Source: Bacteroidota bacterium (GTDB taxonomy: Bacteria; Bacteroidota; Bacteroidia; Chitinophagales; Chitinophagaceae). Taken from it: a DNA stretch of 64,000 nucleotides. Positions 16,469-24,048 of this stretch are shown in pieces. The notes under the pieces are model-generated. The model searched no databases, was not told where the DNA came from, and saw only the letters and a list, made by a program, of their open reading frames with translations. The stretch is taken from contig JAIUNV010000006.1 in the NCBI GenBank assembly GCA_020161435.1, positions 204,672 to 268,671 on the forward strand. The letters run 5' to 3'. The stretch's first letter is position 1; the number at the start of each line of letters is the position of its first letter. Made by a program: the position numbers and the translations under genes.

Positions 16469-16708
16469 CCTCATTACGTATACATACTTCAAAGCCTGAA
16501 ACATCAGGGATACTATTGCGGTTCTAGTGCTGATGTGGATGTGCGGTTGCAAAAGCATAATTCCAAGGCTACACCCAGCACCAAAACTGGAGTGCCATGG
16601 GCAGTAAGAAGAATAATCATTTGCGAAAGCAAACGAGAAGCTTTGCAGTTAGAAATTCAAATCAAGAAACGAGGAATTGGCAGATGGATGAATGATCATC
16701 CGGAGTAG
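16466..16708 (+). CDS. GIY-YIG nuclease family protein, copy 2
   Basis: A protein of 80 residues, a tandem paralogue of the gene at 16130. Motifs are HYVYILQS, GYYCG, DVRLQKHN and EALQLE, and both proteins end GIGRW..xHPE. By eye about 55 of 80 positions are identical between the two, and the differences are mostly conservative, so both copies look intact. Its stop codon TAG (16706-16708) is embedded in the 5' part of the second tRNA-Pro-like remnant, which suggests the unit duplicated together with tRNA sequence. The terminator again fills the leader. Confidence 0.87.
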   Translation: MPHYVYILQSLKHQGYYCGSSADVDVRLQKHNSKATPSTKTGVPWAVRRIIICESKREALQLEIQIKKRGIGRWMNDHPE

Positions 16709-16775
16709 TGCAGGCCGGTAGCGCATCCCGCTGTAGGGCGGGAGGGTCGCCACGCTAGAAGCGTGGTCTTCCCGA
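16701..16775 (+). pseudogene. tRNA-Pro-like remnant 2 (nearly full length)
   Basis: 75 bases that align end to end with tRNA-Pro (74 bases). The D-arm block GTAGTGCAGGCCGGTAGCGC differs at one base from the tRNA-Pro block, and the 3' acceptor strand CTTCCCGA is unchanged. The anticodon arm is replaced by TCCCGC-TGTAGG-GCGGGA and the T arm by CCACG-CTAGAAG-CGTGG. Both replacement arms still pair well, but the TGG anticodon and TTCGAAT loop are absent and the 5' acceptor strand is damaged. Its first bases are the last codons of GIY-YIG copy 2. Confidence 0.75.
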
Positions 16776-16779
16776 CAAA

Positions 16780-16807
16780 GAGCATTCAGCGATGAATGCT
16801 CCTTTTT
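16780..16807 (+). terminator. Terminator after the tRNA-like/GIY-YIG array
   Basis: GAGCATTCA (16780-16788) pairs with TGAATGCTC (16793-16801) around a GCGA (GNRA) tetraloop, followed by a C and five T. It has the same position relative to the acceptor strand as the other two terminators but a different stem sequence. It is followed by ATATG rather than a GIY-YIG frame. Confidence 0.82.
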
Positions 16808-16835
16808 ATATGCCATATAGAAAACGGTGCTGCAC

Positions 16836-17864
16836 CTATTTATTGGCCAATTGACCACAAGCCGCATCAATATCTTTGCCTCGGCTGCGACGCAGGCGGG
16901 CATTCACTTTATGCTTGTCGAGGTAGGCCATGAACGCATCCGTTTTTTCTTCAGTAGGCTTGCAGAACTGCGCCATATCAATGGGGTTATACTCAATGAT
17001 GTTGATGAGGTCGGCAGGTATTTGGCGGTAGAGTTTGATGAGCTCATCTGCATCTTTCAAACTATCGTTGAAAGAATCAAAAAGAATGTACTCCAGGGTA
17101 ATTTCGTTCTTCGTTTTTTGATAGAAATAATTCAGCGCTTCTATCAACGATTTGATGTCGTTGGTATCGTTGATGGGCATGATTTCATGCCGCTTGGAAT
17201 CGTTGGCGGCATGCAGGCTCAGGGCCAGTTTAAATTTCACTTCGTCATCGCCCAGTTTCTTAATCATTTTGGCCACACCTGCGGTACTTACTGTAATGCG
17301 GCGTGGACTCATGCCCAAACCATCGGGTGCACTAATGCGTTCGATGGCCTTCAATACATTTTGATAATTGAGTAGTGGTTCGCCCATACCCATAAATACA
17401 ATGTTCGTGAGCTTCTGATCGTACACCCGCAGGCTCTGCTGGTTGATGAGTACCACTTCATCGTAGATTTCATCAAACGTGAGGTTGCGTTTGCGGTCGA
17501 GATAGCCGGTGGCGCAAAACTTACAGCTGAGGCTGCAACCAATTTGGCTGCTCACACAGGCTGTTTTGCGTTCGTCGGTCGGAATGAGTACGCCTTCTAC
17601 CGCATGGCCATCCCAGGTTTTGAAACGGCTTTTTACCGTCCCATCGGCGCTGTATTGCGACTCGTCAATAATGAGGGCTGGCAGGCTGAAATGTTCGCCC
17701 AACTGCTGGCGCAGTTCTTTGCTCAGGTTGGTCATGTCGGCAAAACTGTGAGCCTGTTTGGTCCACAGCCATTCCCACACCTGGTTGGCCCTGAATTTTT
17801 GCAAACCCTGAGCGGTCATCCATTGGGTGAGTTCTTCCTTGCTGAGCTGGCGAATGTTTTGCAT
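16836..17864 (-). CDS. rlmN: 23S rRNA (adenine-2503-C2)-methyltransferase RlmN
   Basis: A radical-SAM enzyme that methylates C2 of A2503 in 23S rRNA, and of A37 in some tRNAs. At 342 residues it has the family length. The iron-sulfur motif C110-x3-C114-x2-C117 (CSLSCKFC) is present, followed by the SAM-binding GMGEPLLN, and RRITVSTAGV. The C-terminal CGQL carries the second mechanistic cysteine (about residue 336). The minus-strand gene is convergent with the tRNA/GIY-YIG region. Confidence 0.96.
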   Translation of the reverse strand: MQNIRQLSKEELTQWMTAQGLQKFRANQVWEWLWTKQAHSFADMTNLSKELRQQLGEHFSLPALIIDESQYSADGTVKSRFKTWDGHAVEGVLIPTDERKTACVSSQIGCSLSCKFCATGYLDRKRNLTFDEIYDEVVLINQQSLRVYDQKLTNIVFMGMGEPLLNYQNVLKAIERISAPDGLGMSPRRITVSTAGVAKMIKKLGDDEVKFKLALSLHAANDSKRHEIMPINDTNDIKSLIEALNYFYQKTKNEITLEYILFDSFNDSLKDADELIKLYRQIPADLINIIEYNPIDMAQFCKPTEEKTDAFMAYLDKHKVNARLRRSRGKDIDAACGQLANK

Positions 17865-18013
17865 GCGGCAAAGATAAGCCGCCGGGCTGCAAAGCTTTTA
17901 CTAAGAAGGAATGCCATTGCCCGGTGCAACCTGTTTTTTGTAAAAGGTAAATAACGAAGCACCAGGAAGGATATTTTTGTTCTTCAACGGATTTAAAATC
18001 ACATCTTGCCTGT

Positions 18014-19219
18014 ATGAGTGCTGTTTATATCATTGATGCTGTTCGTACACCCATTGGCCGCTATGGCGGTGTTTTGGCTTCGGTTCGCCCCGACGATTTA
18101 TTGGCCACTTCCATTCAACAATTATTGCAACGCAACCCCACGGTGGATGCGGCTGCCATTGAAGATGTGATTGCCGGTGCGGCCAACCAGAGCGGCGAAG
18201 ACAACCGAAATGTGGCCCGCATGGCGGCACTGCTGGCTGGCTTGCCGGTAAGTGTGGCGGGCACAACAGTAAATCGTTTGTGTGCCAGTGGCCTGCAAGC
18301 CATTATGGATGCGGCAAGGGCCATTCACCATGGCGATGGCGATGTATACATAGCCGGCGGTGCCGAAAGCATGAGCCGTGCTCCGTTTGTAACGGGCAAG
18401 GCAGAATCGGCTTTTTCGCGGCAAGTAAATACGTTTGATACCACCATGGGCTGGCGCTTCATCAACAAGCAATTGACGGCGCTGTACCACCCGTACAGCA
18501 TGGGCGAAACGGCAGAAAATGTGGCTCGGCAGTGGCAGATCAGTCGTGAGGCTCAAGATGCATTTGCCCTGCAATCGCAGCAGAAATATGCGGCGGCATT
18601 GGCAGCGGGCAAATGGCAGGATGAGCTGGTGCCCGTAGCTGTGTACGATGCAAAAGGACAAGCAACGCAGGTGACGCAAGATGAACATCCAAGGGCAACA
18701 ACCATGGAGCAATTAGCCAAATTGAAACCGGCGTTTGTACCATCGGGTACGGTTACTGCTGGCAACTCATCGGGCATCAATGATGGCGCAAGTGCTTTGC
18801 TGCTGGCGAACGACACTGCTGTAAAAAAGTTTGGCCTGCAGCCATTGGCCCGGGTGGTAAGTATGGCGGTATCGGGTGTAGACCCTGCGGTGATGGGCAT
18901 TGGCCCGGTGCCTGCTTCGCAAAAAGCGTTGCAAAGAGCCGGCCTCAACATCAACGACATGGATGTGATAGAATTGAATGAGGCTTTTGCGTCGCAATCG
19001 CTGGCCTGTGTGCAGGAGCTGCAAGCCGACCCGGCAAAAGTGAATGTGAACGGTGGCGCCATTGCCATTGGCCATCCGCTAGGTTGCAGCGGTGCCCGAA
19101 TTTCAACCACCCTCATACACGAACTGGTACGCAGCGGCGGTCGCTACGGGCTGGCTACTATGTGCATTGGCGTAGGCCAGGGTGCTGCAGTGGTGTATGA
19201 AAATTTAAGTCGTGGTTGA
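18014..19219 (+). CDS. Thiolase (acetyl-CoA acyltransferase; 3-oxoadipyl-CoA thiolase-like)
   Basis: A protein of 401 residues, the usual thiolase length. The acyl-accepting cysteine is C90 in NRLCASG. The His of AIGHPLGCSGAR (about 357) and the Cys of CIGVGQG (about 387) complete the active site. It cleaves 3-oxoacyl-CoA with CoA, or condenses acetyl-CoA. The segment WRFINKQLTALYHPYSMGET resembles the 3-oxoadipyl-CoA subgroup (PcaF/PaaJ), but no other aromatic-degradation genes are nearby, so fatty-acid or general acetyl-CoA use is equally possible. A TATTTTTG element at 17972-17979 may be its -7 promoter box. Confidence 0.9.
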   Translation: MSAVYIIDAVRTPIGRYGGVLASVRPDDLLATSIQQLLQRNPTVDAAAIEDVIAGAANQSGEDNRNVARMAALLAGLPVSVAGTTVNRLCASGLQAIMDAARAIHHGDGDVYIAGGAESMSRAPFVTGKAESAFSRQVNTFDTTMGWRFINKQLTALYHPYSMGETAENVARQWQISREAQDAFALQSQQKYAAALAAGKWQDELVPVAVYDAKGQATQVTQDEHPRATTMEQLAKLKPAFVPSGTVTAGNSSGINDGASALLLANDTAVKKFGLQPLARVVSMAVSGVDPAVMGIGPVPASQKALQRAGLNINDMDVIELNEAFASQSLACVQELQADPAKVNVNGGAIAIGHPLGCSGARISTTLIHELVRSGGRYGLATMCIGVGQGAAVVYENLSRG

Positions 19220-19261
19220 TTATTATTCCTTCTAATTTTCTGTTTCAAACCCCTTTTAACA

Positions 19262-19633
19262 ATGAAAAGAATTCTGGTTGTTTTACTGCTGATGATTGGT
19301 GTGGGCACTGCTGTGCATGCCCAACAAGACAGCACTTTGCAGCAATATGCCGGCAAATACATTTTTCCGCAAGGCAGTGCAGTATCCGAAGCCATGGTCA
19401 ATTTTGAATCGGGTGTATTGAGCATTAGTTCTGCCATCGGTTCTGCTACATTATCTAAAATCGAAGCCGACCGTTTTTCTATTGTGGAATACAACGGCAC
19501 TGCTGTATTCAAAAGAAATGATGCGGGCAAAATCGTCAGCATTCATGTGGTGGTGGCCGATTTGGATGTGACGGGCACCAAAGAATCTTTCGCCAAGTTT
19601 TGGAATCACCGGATGATTTTGCAAAAACTATAA
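19262..19633 (+). CDS. Small secreted protein, DUF3471-like
   Basis: 123 residues with a clear signal peptide (MKRILVVLLLMIGVGTAVHAQQ). The mature part is a short beta-rich domain (QYAGKYIFP..., VNFESGVLSISS, AVFKRNDAGKI). Its pattern of a scaffold YxGxY followed by strand pairs resembles the DUF3471-type lipocalin-like domain found at the end of secreted hydrolases. No catalytic residues are visible. It lies 42 bases after the thiolase and has its own terminator. The function is unknown. Confidence 0.6.
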   Translation: MKRILVVLLLMIGVGTAVHAQQDSTLQQYAGKYIFPQGSAVSEAMVNFESGVLSISSAIGSATLSKIEADRFSIVEYNGTAVFKRNDAGKIVSIHVVVADLDVTGTKESFAKFWNHRMILQKL

Positions 19634-19649
19634 ACGAGTAGAAGCATAC

Positions 19650-19678
19650 AAAAAGGACTGATGATTCAGTCCTTTTTT
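19650..19678 (+). terminator. Terminator after the small secreted protein
   Basis: A 12-bp perfect stem AAAAAGGACTGA (19650-19661) / TCAGTCCTTTTT (from 19666) with a TGAT loop, ending in six T. Confidence 0.85.
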
Positions 19679-19714
19679 ATTTGGCAAAGGTGCTGGCTGT
19701 ACATTCGCAGCACT

Positions 19715-20677
19715 TTGCAAGCAGCACATCAACAACAGCAGAAAGATCGGGTAGCACTTTACGGAGTGCTGATGGTGCTGTTGTCTGCGGTTTTGTTTTC
19801 GGGCAAAGCCGTGCTGGCCAAGCTGGTGTACCGCCAAAGCAGCATGAGTGTGAGTGAGCTGCTGGTGCTGCGTATGTTGTTTTCGCTGCCATTTTATGTG
19901 GCCATGTTGCTGTTGCAATGGCAGCAGCACAAGCGAAATGCCACACATCAATCGTTCATGCAACAGTCGCATGTATTGCCCACCATTTTGTTGGGTTTGC
20001 TCGGTTATTACATCAGTTCCTTTTTCGATTTCTGGGGGCTCAAACATATTTCTGCCGGCCTCGAAAGAGTCATCTTGTTTTCCTATCCCACCATGGTAGT
20101 GTTGTTTGGTGCCTGGTTTTTCAAAGAAAAAATTCAACGGCATCAGGTGTTGGCTTTACTGCTTTCCTACGCAGGTATTGGTGTTGCTTTTGCAGCCGAT
20201 TTTGACCAGCCGCAAACGGGCAATGTTTGGATTGGTGCTGCCTTTATTGTGGGCTGCGCCATCACGTTTTCGTTGTATGTATTGTTTAGCGGAAAACTGG
20301 TGCCACAAGTAGGCGTATCTAAGTTTACGGCTGTGGCCATGCTCAGTGCAACCACCGCTATTTTTCTCCACTATTTTGTAATGGGTGGTGCTGTACAGCA
20401 ACTGCTTTCTTTCTCGCCGCAGGTGTATGGGTACATGTTGTTGATGGCCGTATTTACCACGGTGGTGCCGTCACTGCTCGTATCAGCCGGGCTTAAGCGG
20501 GTGGGCAGCAGCAACGTGGCCATCATTAGTTCAGTGGGCCCCATCGTCACCATTTTTCAGGCATGGTATTTTTTGGGCGAACCCTTTGGTTGGCAGCAAG
20601 CCATTGGTACCGTACTGGTGGTAGCAGGTGTACTGTGGGTAAGTAAAAAAACAACGCAACAAACAAAACCTGCCTGA
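19715..20677 (+). CDS. DMT-superfamily transporter (EamA)
   Basis: An integral membrane protein with about ten helices in two repeated EamA halves. The first half begins at LYGVLMVLLSAVLFSGKAVLAKL, and the second at IGAAFIVGCAITFSLYVLFSG. Such proteins export or exchange small metabolites; the substrate is not predictable. The frame is open from 19661, but that ATG lies inside the preceding terminator, so the start is unsure: TTG at 19715 (used here) or ATG at 19772. The stop codon directly abuts the convergent hisS stop. Confidence 0.8.
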   Translation: MQAAHQQQQKDRVALYGVLMVLLSAVLFSGKAVLAKLVYRQSSMSVSELLVLRMLFSLPFYVAMLLLQWQQHKRNATHQSFMQQSHVLPTILLGLLGYYISSFFDFWGLKHISAGLERVILFSYPTMVVLFGAWFFKEKIQRHQVLALLLSYAGIGVAFAADFDQPQTGNVWIGAAFIVGCAITFSLYVLFSGKLVPQVGVSKFTAVAMLSATTAIFLHYFVMGGAVQQLLSFSPQVYGYMLLMAVFTTVVPSLLVSAGLKRVGSSNVAIISSVGPIVTIFQAWYFLGEPFGWQQAIGTVLVVAGVLWVSKKTTQQTKPA

Positions 20678-22051
20678 TTAGGCCGGCTGCCATTGAGCAG
20701 CAAAATCTTGCTGCGTAAATACCTGCTCGTTACCACTGGCCAAATGTTTCACTTTGCAAATGCCTTGATCCAGTTCGTTGGAGCCAATCACCACTACATA
20801 GGCAATGCCTTTCTTATCGGCAAACTTGAATTGCTTGTCAAACTTCGCTTGCTCATGATACAGCATGGCAGAGATGCCGCGGCTGCGCAATTGTTGCATC
20901 AAACCAAAGGCGGCCTTACTTTCTGCATCGCCCAAATTGAAGAACAATACCTGTGTGCCTTGCTGCACCGCTTCTGGGAAAAGTTGCAGCTCTTCCATCA
21001 CATCAAAAATCCTATCTACACCAAAGCTGATGCCAACGCCGGGAATATTGGGCACATCAAACAGGCCGGTCAAATCATCGTAGCGACCACCGCCGCCAAT
21101 GCTGCCCATTTGCACACCTATGGCTTTTACTTCAAAAATGGTTCCTGTGTAATAGTTGAGGCCACGGGCTAGGGTGAAGTCGGCAGTAAGCGTACAACGA
21201 CTATCGGGCAGTGGTGCAAAGTTGATAACGGTTTGCAGCTCAGCAATGCCTTCAGCGCCAATGCTGTTGCTGCCTACAATGTTGTTGAGTTGCGCCAGCT
21301 TTTCTTCGTTGCTGCCTTCTATGCTCAGGTACTGCTCAATGGCTGCAATTTGTGCCGGCAGCAATCCACGTTGCGTTAGTTCTTCTTTTACTTTATCAAT
21401 GCCAATTTTATCGAGCTTGTCAATAGCAATGGTAATGTCGGTCAGCTTATCGGCACCGCCGCATACTTCGGCCAGTGCAGCCAGTATTTTGCGGTTGTTG
21501 ATGCGGATATCTACCGGCACATCCAGTTGGCTGAATGCGGTGGCATACAATTGCACCAGCTCCACTTCGTTTAGCAAACTTTTGCTGCCCACCACATCGG
21601 CATCACATTGGTAAAACTCACGGTAGCGGCCACGCTGCGGCCGGTCGGCACGCCACACGGGTTGCATTTGGTAGCGTTTGTAAGGAAAGGTGAGCTGCCC
21701 ATGATTCATGGCTACATAACGGGCAAATGGAATGGTGAGGTCGTAGCGTAAAGCCCTTTCCGTTAGGTCTTTTACATTTTTGCCCTGCAGTATTTTGTCA
21801 AAATCTTCTTTGGCCTTGGCATGCTTTTCGGGGCGGTCGAGGCCGTTGTTCAAAATTTTGAAAATGAGTTTGTCGCCTTCTTCGCCATACTTGCCCATCA
21901 GGGTGTCGAGGTTTTCCATGGCCGGTGTTTCCAGCGGTTCAAAACCATACAGCTGAAAAACCTGCTGAATGGTGCTGAAAATAAACTGGCGTTTGCGTAC
22001 CACCGAAGCGTTGAAATCACGGGTGCCTTGCGGCAAAGAAGGTTTTGACAT
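20678..22051 (-). CDS. hisS: Histidyl-tRNA synthetase
   Basis: Class II aminoacyl-tRNA synthetase charging tRNA-His. The ATG at 22051 (MSKPSLPQGTRDF) is the family's conserved start; a start 9 codons upstream is also open. It gives 457 residues. Visible landmarks are the motif 1 region (LYGFEPLETPAMEN), motif 2 QPVWRADRPQRGRYREFYQCD, the histidine-binding ARGLNYYTGTIFEV and motif 3 GGGGRYDDL...GVGISFGVDR. The C-terminal anticodon-binding domain runs from about residue 360. It lies 19 bases after the phosphatase stop on the same strand and is probably co-transcribed with it. Confidence 0.96.
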   Translation of the reverse strand: MSKPSLPQGTRDFNASVVRKRQFIFSTIQQVFQLYGFEPLETPAMENLDTLMGKYGEEGDKLIFKILNNGLDRPEKHAKAKEDFDKILQGKNVKDLTERALRYDLTIPFARYVAMNHGQLTFPYKRYQMQPVWRADRPQRGRYREFYQCDADVVGSKSLLNEVELVQLYATAFSQLDVPVDIRINNRKILAALAEVCGGADKLTDITIAIDKLDKIGIDKVKEELTQRGLLPAQIAAIEQYLSIEGSNEEKLAQLNNIVGSNSIGAEGIAELQTVINFAPLPDSRCTLTADFTLARGLNYYTGTIFEVKAIGVQMGSIGGGGRYDDLTGLFDVPNIPGVGISFGVDRIFDVMEELQLFPEAVQQGTQVLFFNLGDAESKAAFGLMQQLRSRGISAMLYHEQAKFDKQFKFADKKGIAYVVVIGSNELDQGICKVKHLASGNEQVFTQQDFAAQWQPA

Positions 22052-22070
22052 ATTGGAAAAATCAGAAAAG

Positions 22071-22529
22071 TTACACATTCATTTGTCGGGCAATAAAAGC
22101 ATCACAGGCATTGCTGATGAGACGAAACACATGGTGGTAATCTTCCTCCGTGCCGTAGTAAGGGTCGGGCACGGGCTCGTTGGCACCGGGTGTTACCTCG
22201 TTCAGCAAAAGGTGGGCTTTTGCATCATTCCAGGTATGGCGGGCCAAGGCTTTGGCATCGCGGCGGTTGCTTTCTTCCATAAAGAAAATCACATCAAACC
22301 GCTCCATATCGCTGGCGTGAAACTGGCGGCCCCGCTGGCTGCTGATATCTACGCCATAGTGCAGCGCCGTTTTTTGCGACAGCCGGTGTGGTGGTTCGCC
22401 CACATGCCAGCTACCGGTGCCGGCGCTGTCAATTTCCCAAGACAAACCGGCTGCCAGTGCTTTGTGCCGCATAATGCCCTCTGCCAACGGGCTGCGGCAA
22501 ATATTTCCCAGACATACCATCAATATCTT
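22071..22529 (-). CDS. Low-molecular-weight protein tyrosine phosphatase
   Basis: A protein of 152 residues from the ATG at 22529, where MKILMVCLGNICRSPLAEG begins exactly at the family's N-terminus; the open frame extends 24 codons further up. The P-loop C-x5-R is CLGNICR at residues 7-13. The general-acid loop appears as DPYYG (about residues 119-123). It removes phosphate from tyrosine residues of proteins. In Gram-negative bacteria such genes often sit near exopolysaccharide loci, but here the neighbour is hisS. Confidence 0.9.
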   Translation of the reverse strand, partial: KILMVCLGNICRSPLAEGIMRHKALAAGLSWEIDSAGTGSWHVGEPPHRLSQKTALHYGVDISSQRGRQFHASDMERFDVIFFMEESNRRDAKALARHTWNDAKAHLLLNEVTPGANEPVPDPYYGTEEDYHHVFRLISNACDAFIARQMNV

Positions 22530-22717
22530 CATGCACACACGGCTTTTTTTGAGGGGCAAAAGTAATGTTTGCCTTTCAGCCTTGTGTGGAAAATGCCCCA
22601 CTTGGCATCTTAGCAGCAGAAATAATGGTATTAAGATTGCTGACTGACAAACCGGTGACCATTACACACATTGCACAAGCCTTGAATTGATTATCTTTCC
22701 ACCCTTTCCTAAAAATT

Positions 22718-22990
22718 ATGCAGACTCGCAAAACATCACGTCGAAAAAGTACACCCAATGTGAGGGCTATGATGGATTACTTCATGGCCTCATTGATGGT
22801 TTTCTTTGGCGTATTCATCATGTTTTCAGAAAAAATTATTGGATACGACTACTTCGAGGGCAGCAATTTTGTTACAGGCAAAATGAAATGGGTGATAGGC
22901 ATTTTGTTCATGCTGTATGGTGTGTTCAAAGCCTACCGGGGTTATGTGGCAGCCAAATTAGAAAAGGAATTTCAACATGAAGATGAATAA
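22718..22990 (+). CDS. Small membrane protein of unknown function
   Basis: 90 residues with a basic N-terminus (RKTSRRKS) and two predicted membrane helices (ASLMVFFGVFIMFSEKIIGY and WVIGILFMLYGVFKAY), ending in a charged tail. It overlaps the following PstS-like gene by 14 bases, which suggests translational coupling and a shared function. No family is recognised. Confidence 0.7.
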   Translation: MQTRKTSRRKSTPNVRAMMDYFMASLMVFFGVFIMFSEKIIGYDYFEGSNFVTGKMKWVIGILFMLYGVFKAYRGYVAAKLEKEFQHEDE

Positions 22991-23906
22991 GAAACATAAC
23001 GCTTGGGTAGTGTTTGTGCTCGGCTTTTTGCTGATGGCCTGCGGTAATAACGGCACGTCACCTGCGGTTGTGTCCGACGATACACCTACCAGTGGCCGCA
23101 TTCGTATCAGCATTGATGAATCATTCAAACCCGTTATTGATTCACAGATCAAGGTGTTTCAGTCTTCGTTTCCCAACGCAGAAATTATAGCAGAGTACAA
23201 ACCAGAGGCCGAATGCCTGAAAGATTTGGAAAGCGACAGCACCCGCATGGTGATTGTAACCCGCGGCCTCAGCGAAGATGAATCAACACAGTTTGAGCAA
23301 AAGCTCGGGTTTAAGCCGGCTTGGGGCATACTCGCCTACGATGCCGTTGCCATCGTAACCAATAAAAAGGCCAAGGACAGCACTTTTACCATGGGCGATA
23401 TTAAAAACATGCTGGCAGGCAATAGCAGTTTTAAGTACAAAGTGGTGATGGATGGCCTGAGTGCTACCAGTACCGTTCGATTTGCAATGGATAGCCTGCT
23501 CCGCGGCAAGCCCTTAGGTAAAAATGTAGTGGCTGCCAAAACCAGTCCCGAAGTGATTGAATATGTGGCCAATGACCCCAACGCCATTGGTATGATTGGC
23601 GTAAGCTGGATTGGCAATAGCGACGATCAGGACCAATTGAGTTTCCTTTCCAAAGTAAACGTGGCCTCGCTGGCCTGTGAAACCTGCGACGAAGCTGCCT
23701 ATGTAAAACCTTATCAGGGCAACATTGCATTGGGCCGCTATCCACTCATCCGAAGCCTCAATTATATCGTAAAAGAAAACTATCAGGGCCTGGGCAAAGG
23801 CTTTGTCAACTTCCTGATTTATGAAAGAGGACAGCTCATTTTCAAAAGAGCCTATTTGTTACCCGGCAGAATGCAGTTTAATGTTAGAAACATGAACATA
23901 AAATAG
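22977..23906 (+). CDS. PstS-like phosphate-binding lipoprotein
   Basis: 309 residues. The signal peptide has a lipobox (FLLMACG), so it is predicted to be lipid-anchored. The mature protein has the type II periplasmic binding fold of PstS: GRIRISIDESFKPVIDSQIKVF, then a middle SATSTVRFAMDSLL and FVNFLIYERGQLIF at the end. No PstC, PstA or PstB genes are nearby. In Bacteroidota, related proteins recur beside TonB/ExbD and TPR genes, and may have a role other than phosphate import; that is inference. Confidence 0.8.
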   Translation: MKMNKKHNAWVVFVLGFLLMACGNNGTSPAVVSDDTPTSGRIRISIDESFKPVIDSQIKVFQSSFPNAEIIAEYKPEAECLKDLESDSTRMVIVTRGLSEDESTQFEQKLGFKPAWGILAYDAVAIVTNKKAKDSTFTMGDIKNMLAGNSSFKYKVVMDGLSATSTVRFAMDSLLRGKPLGKNVVAAKTSPEVIEYVANDPNAIGMIGVSWIGNSDDQDQLSFLSKVNVASLACETCDEAAYVKPYQGNIALGRYPLIRSLNYIVKENYQGLGKGFVNFLIYERGQLIFKRAYLLPGRMQFNVRNMNIK

Positions 23907-24048
23907 TAAATTCTGTTAACGGATTTCTAAGAAATCCTTTGTTTTGTATCGAACATCCCATCTTTTCGTCTTAGAATAATAATTTGACACCCTCACAAGT
24001 TCAGCACACCTCATTCTAAAGAACAATTTGCAAAAAACACAACTAAGC

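Noticed and set aside
16373..16775. CRISPR array
   Set aside because: The repeats are tRNA- and terminator-derived, contain coding genes between them, and have neither the size nor spacing of a CRISPR.
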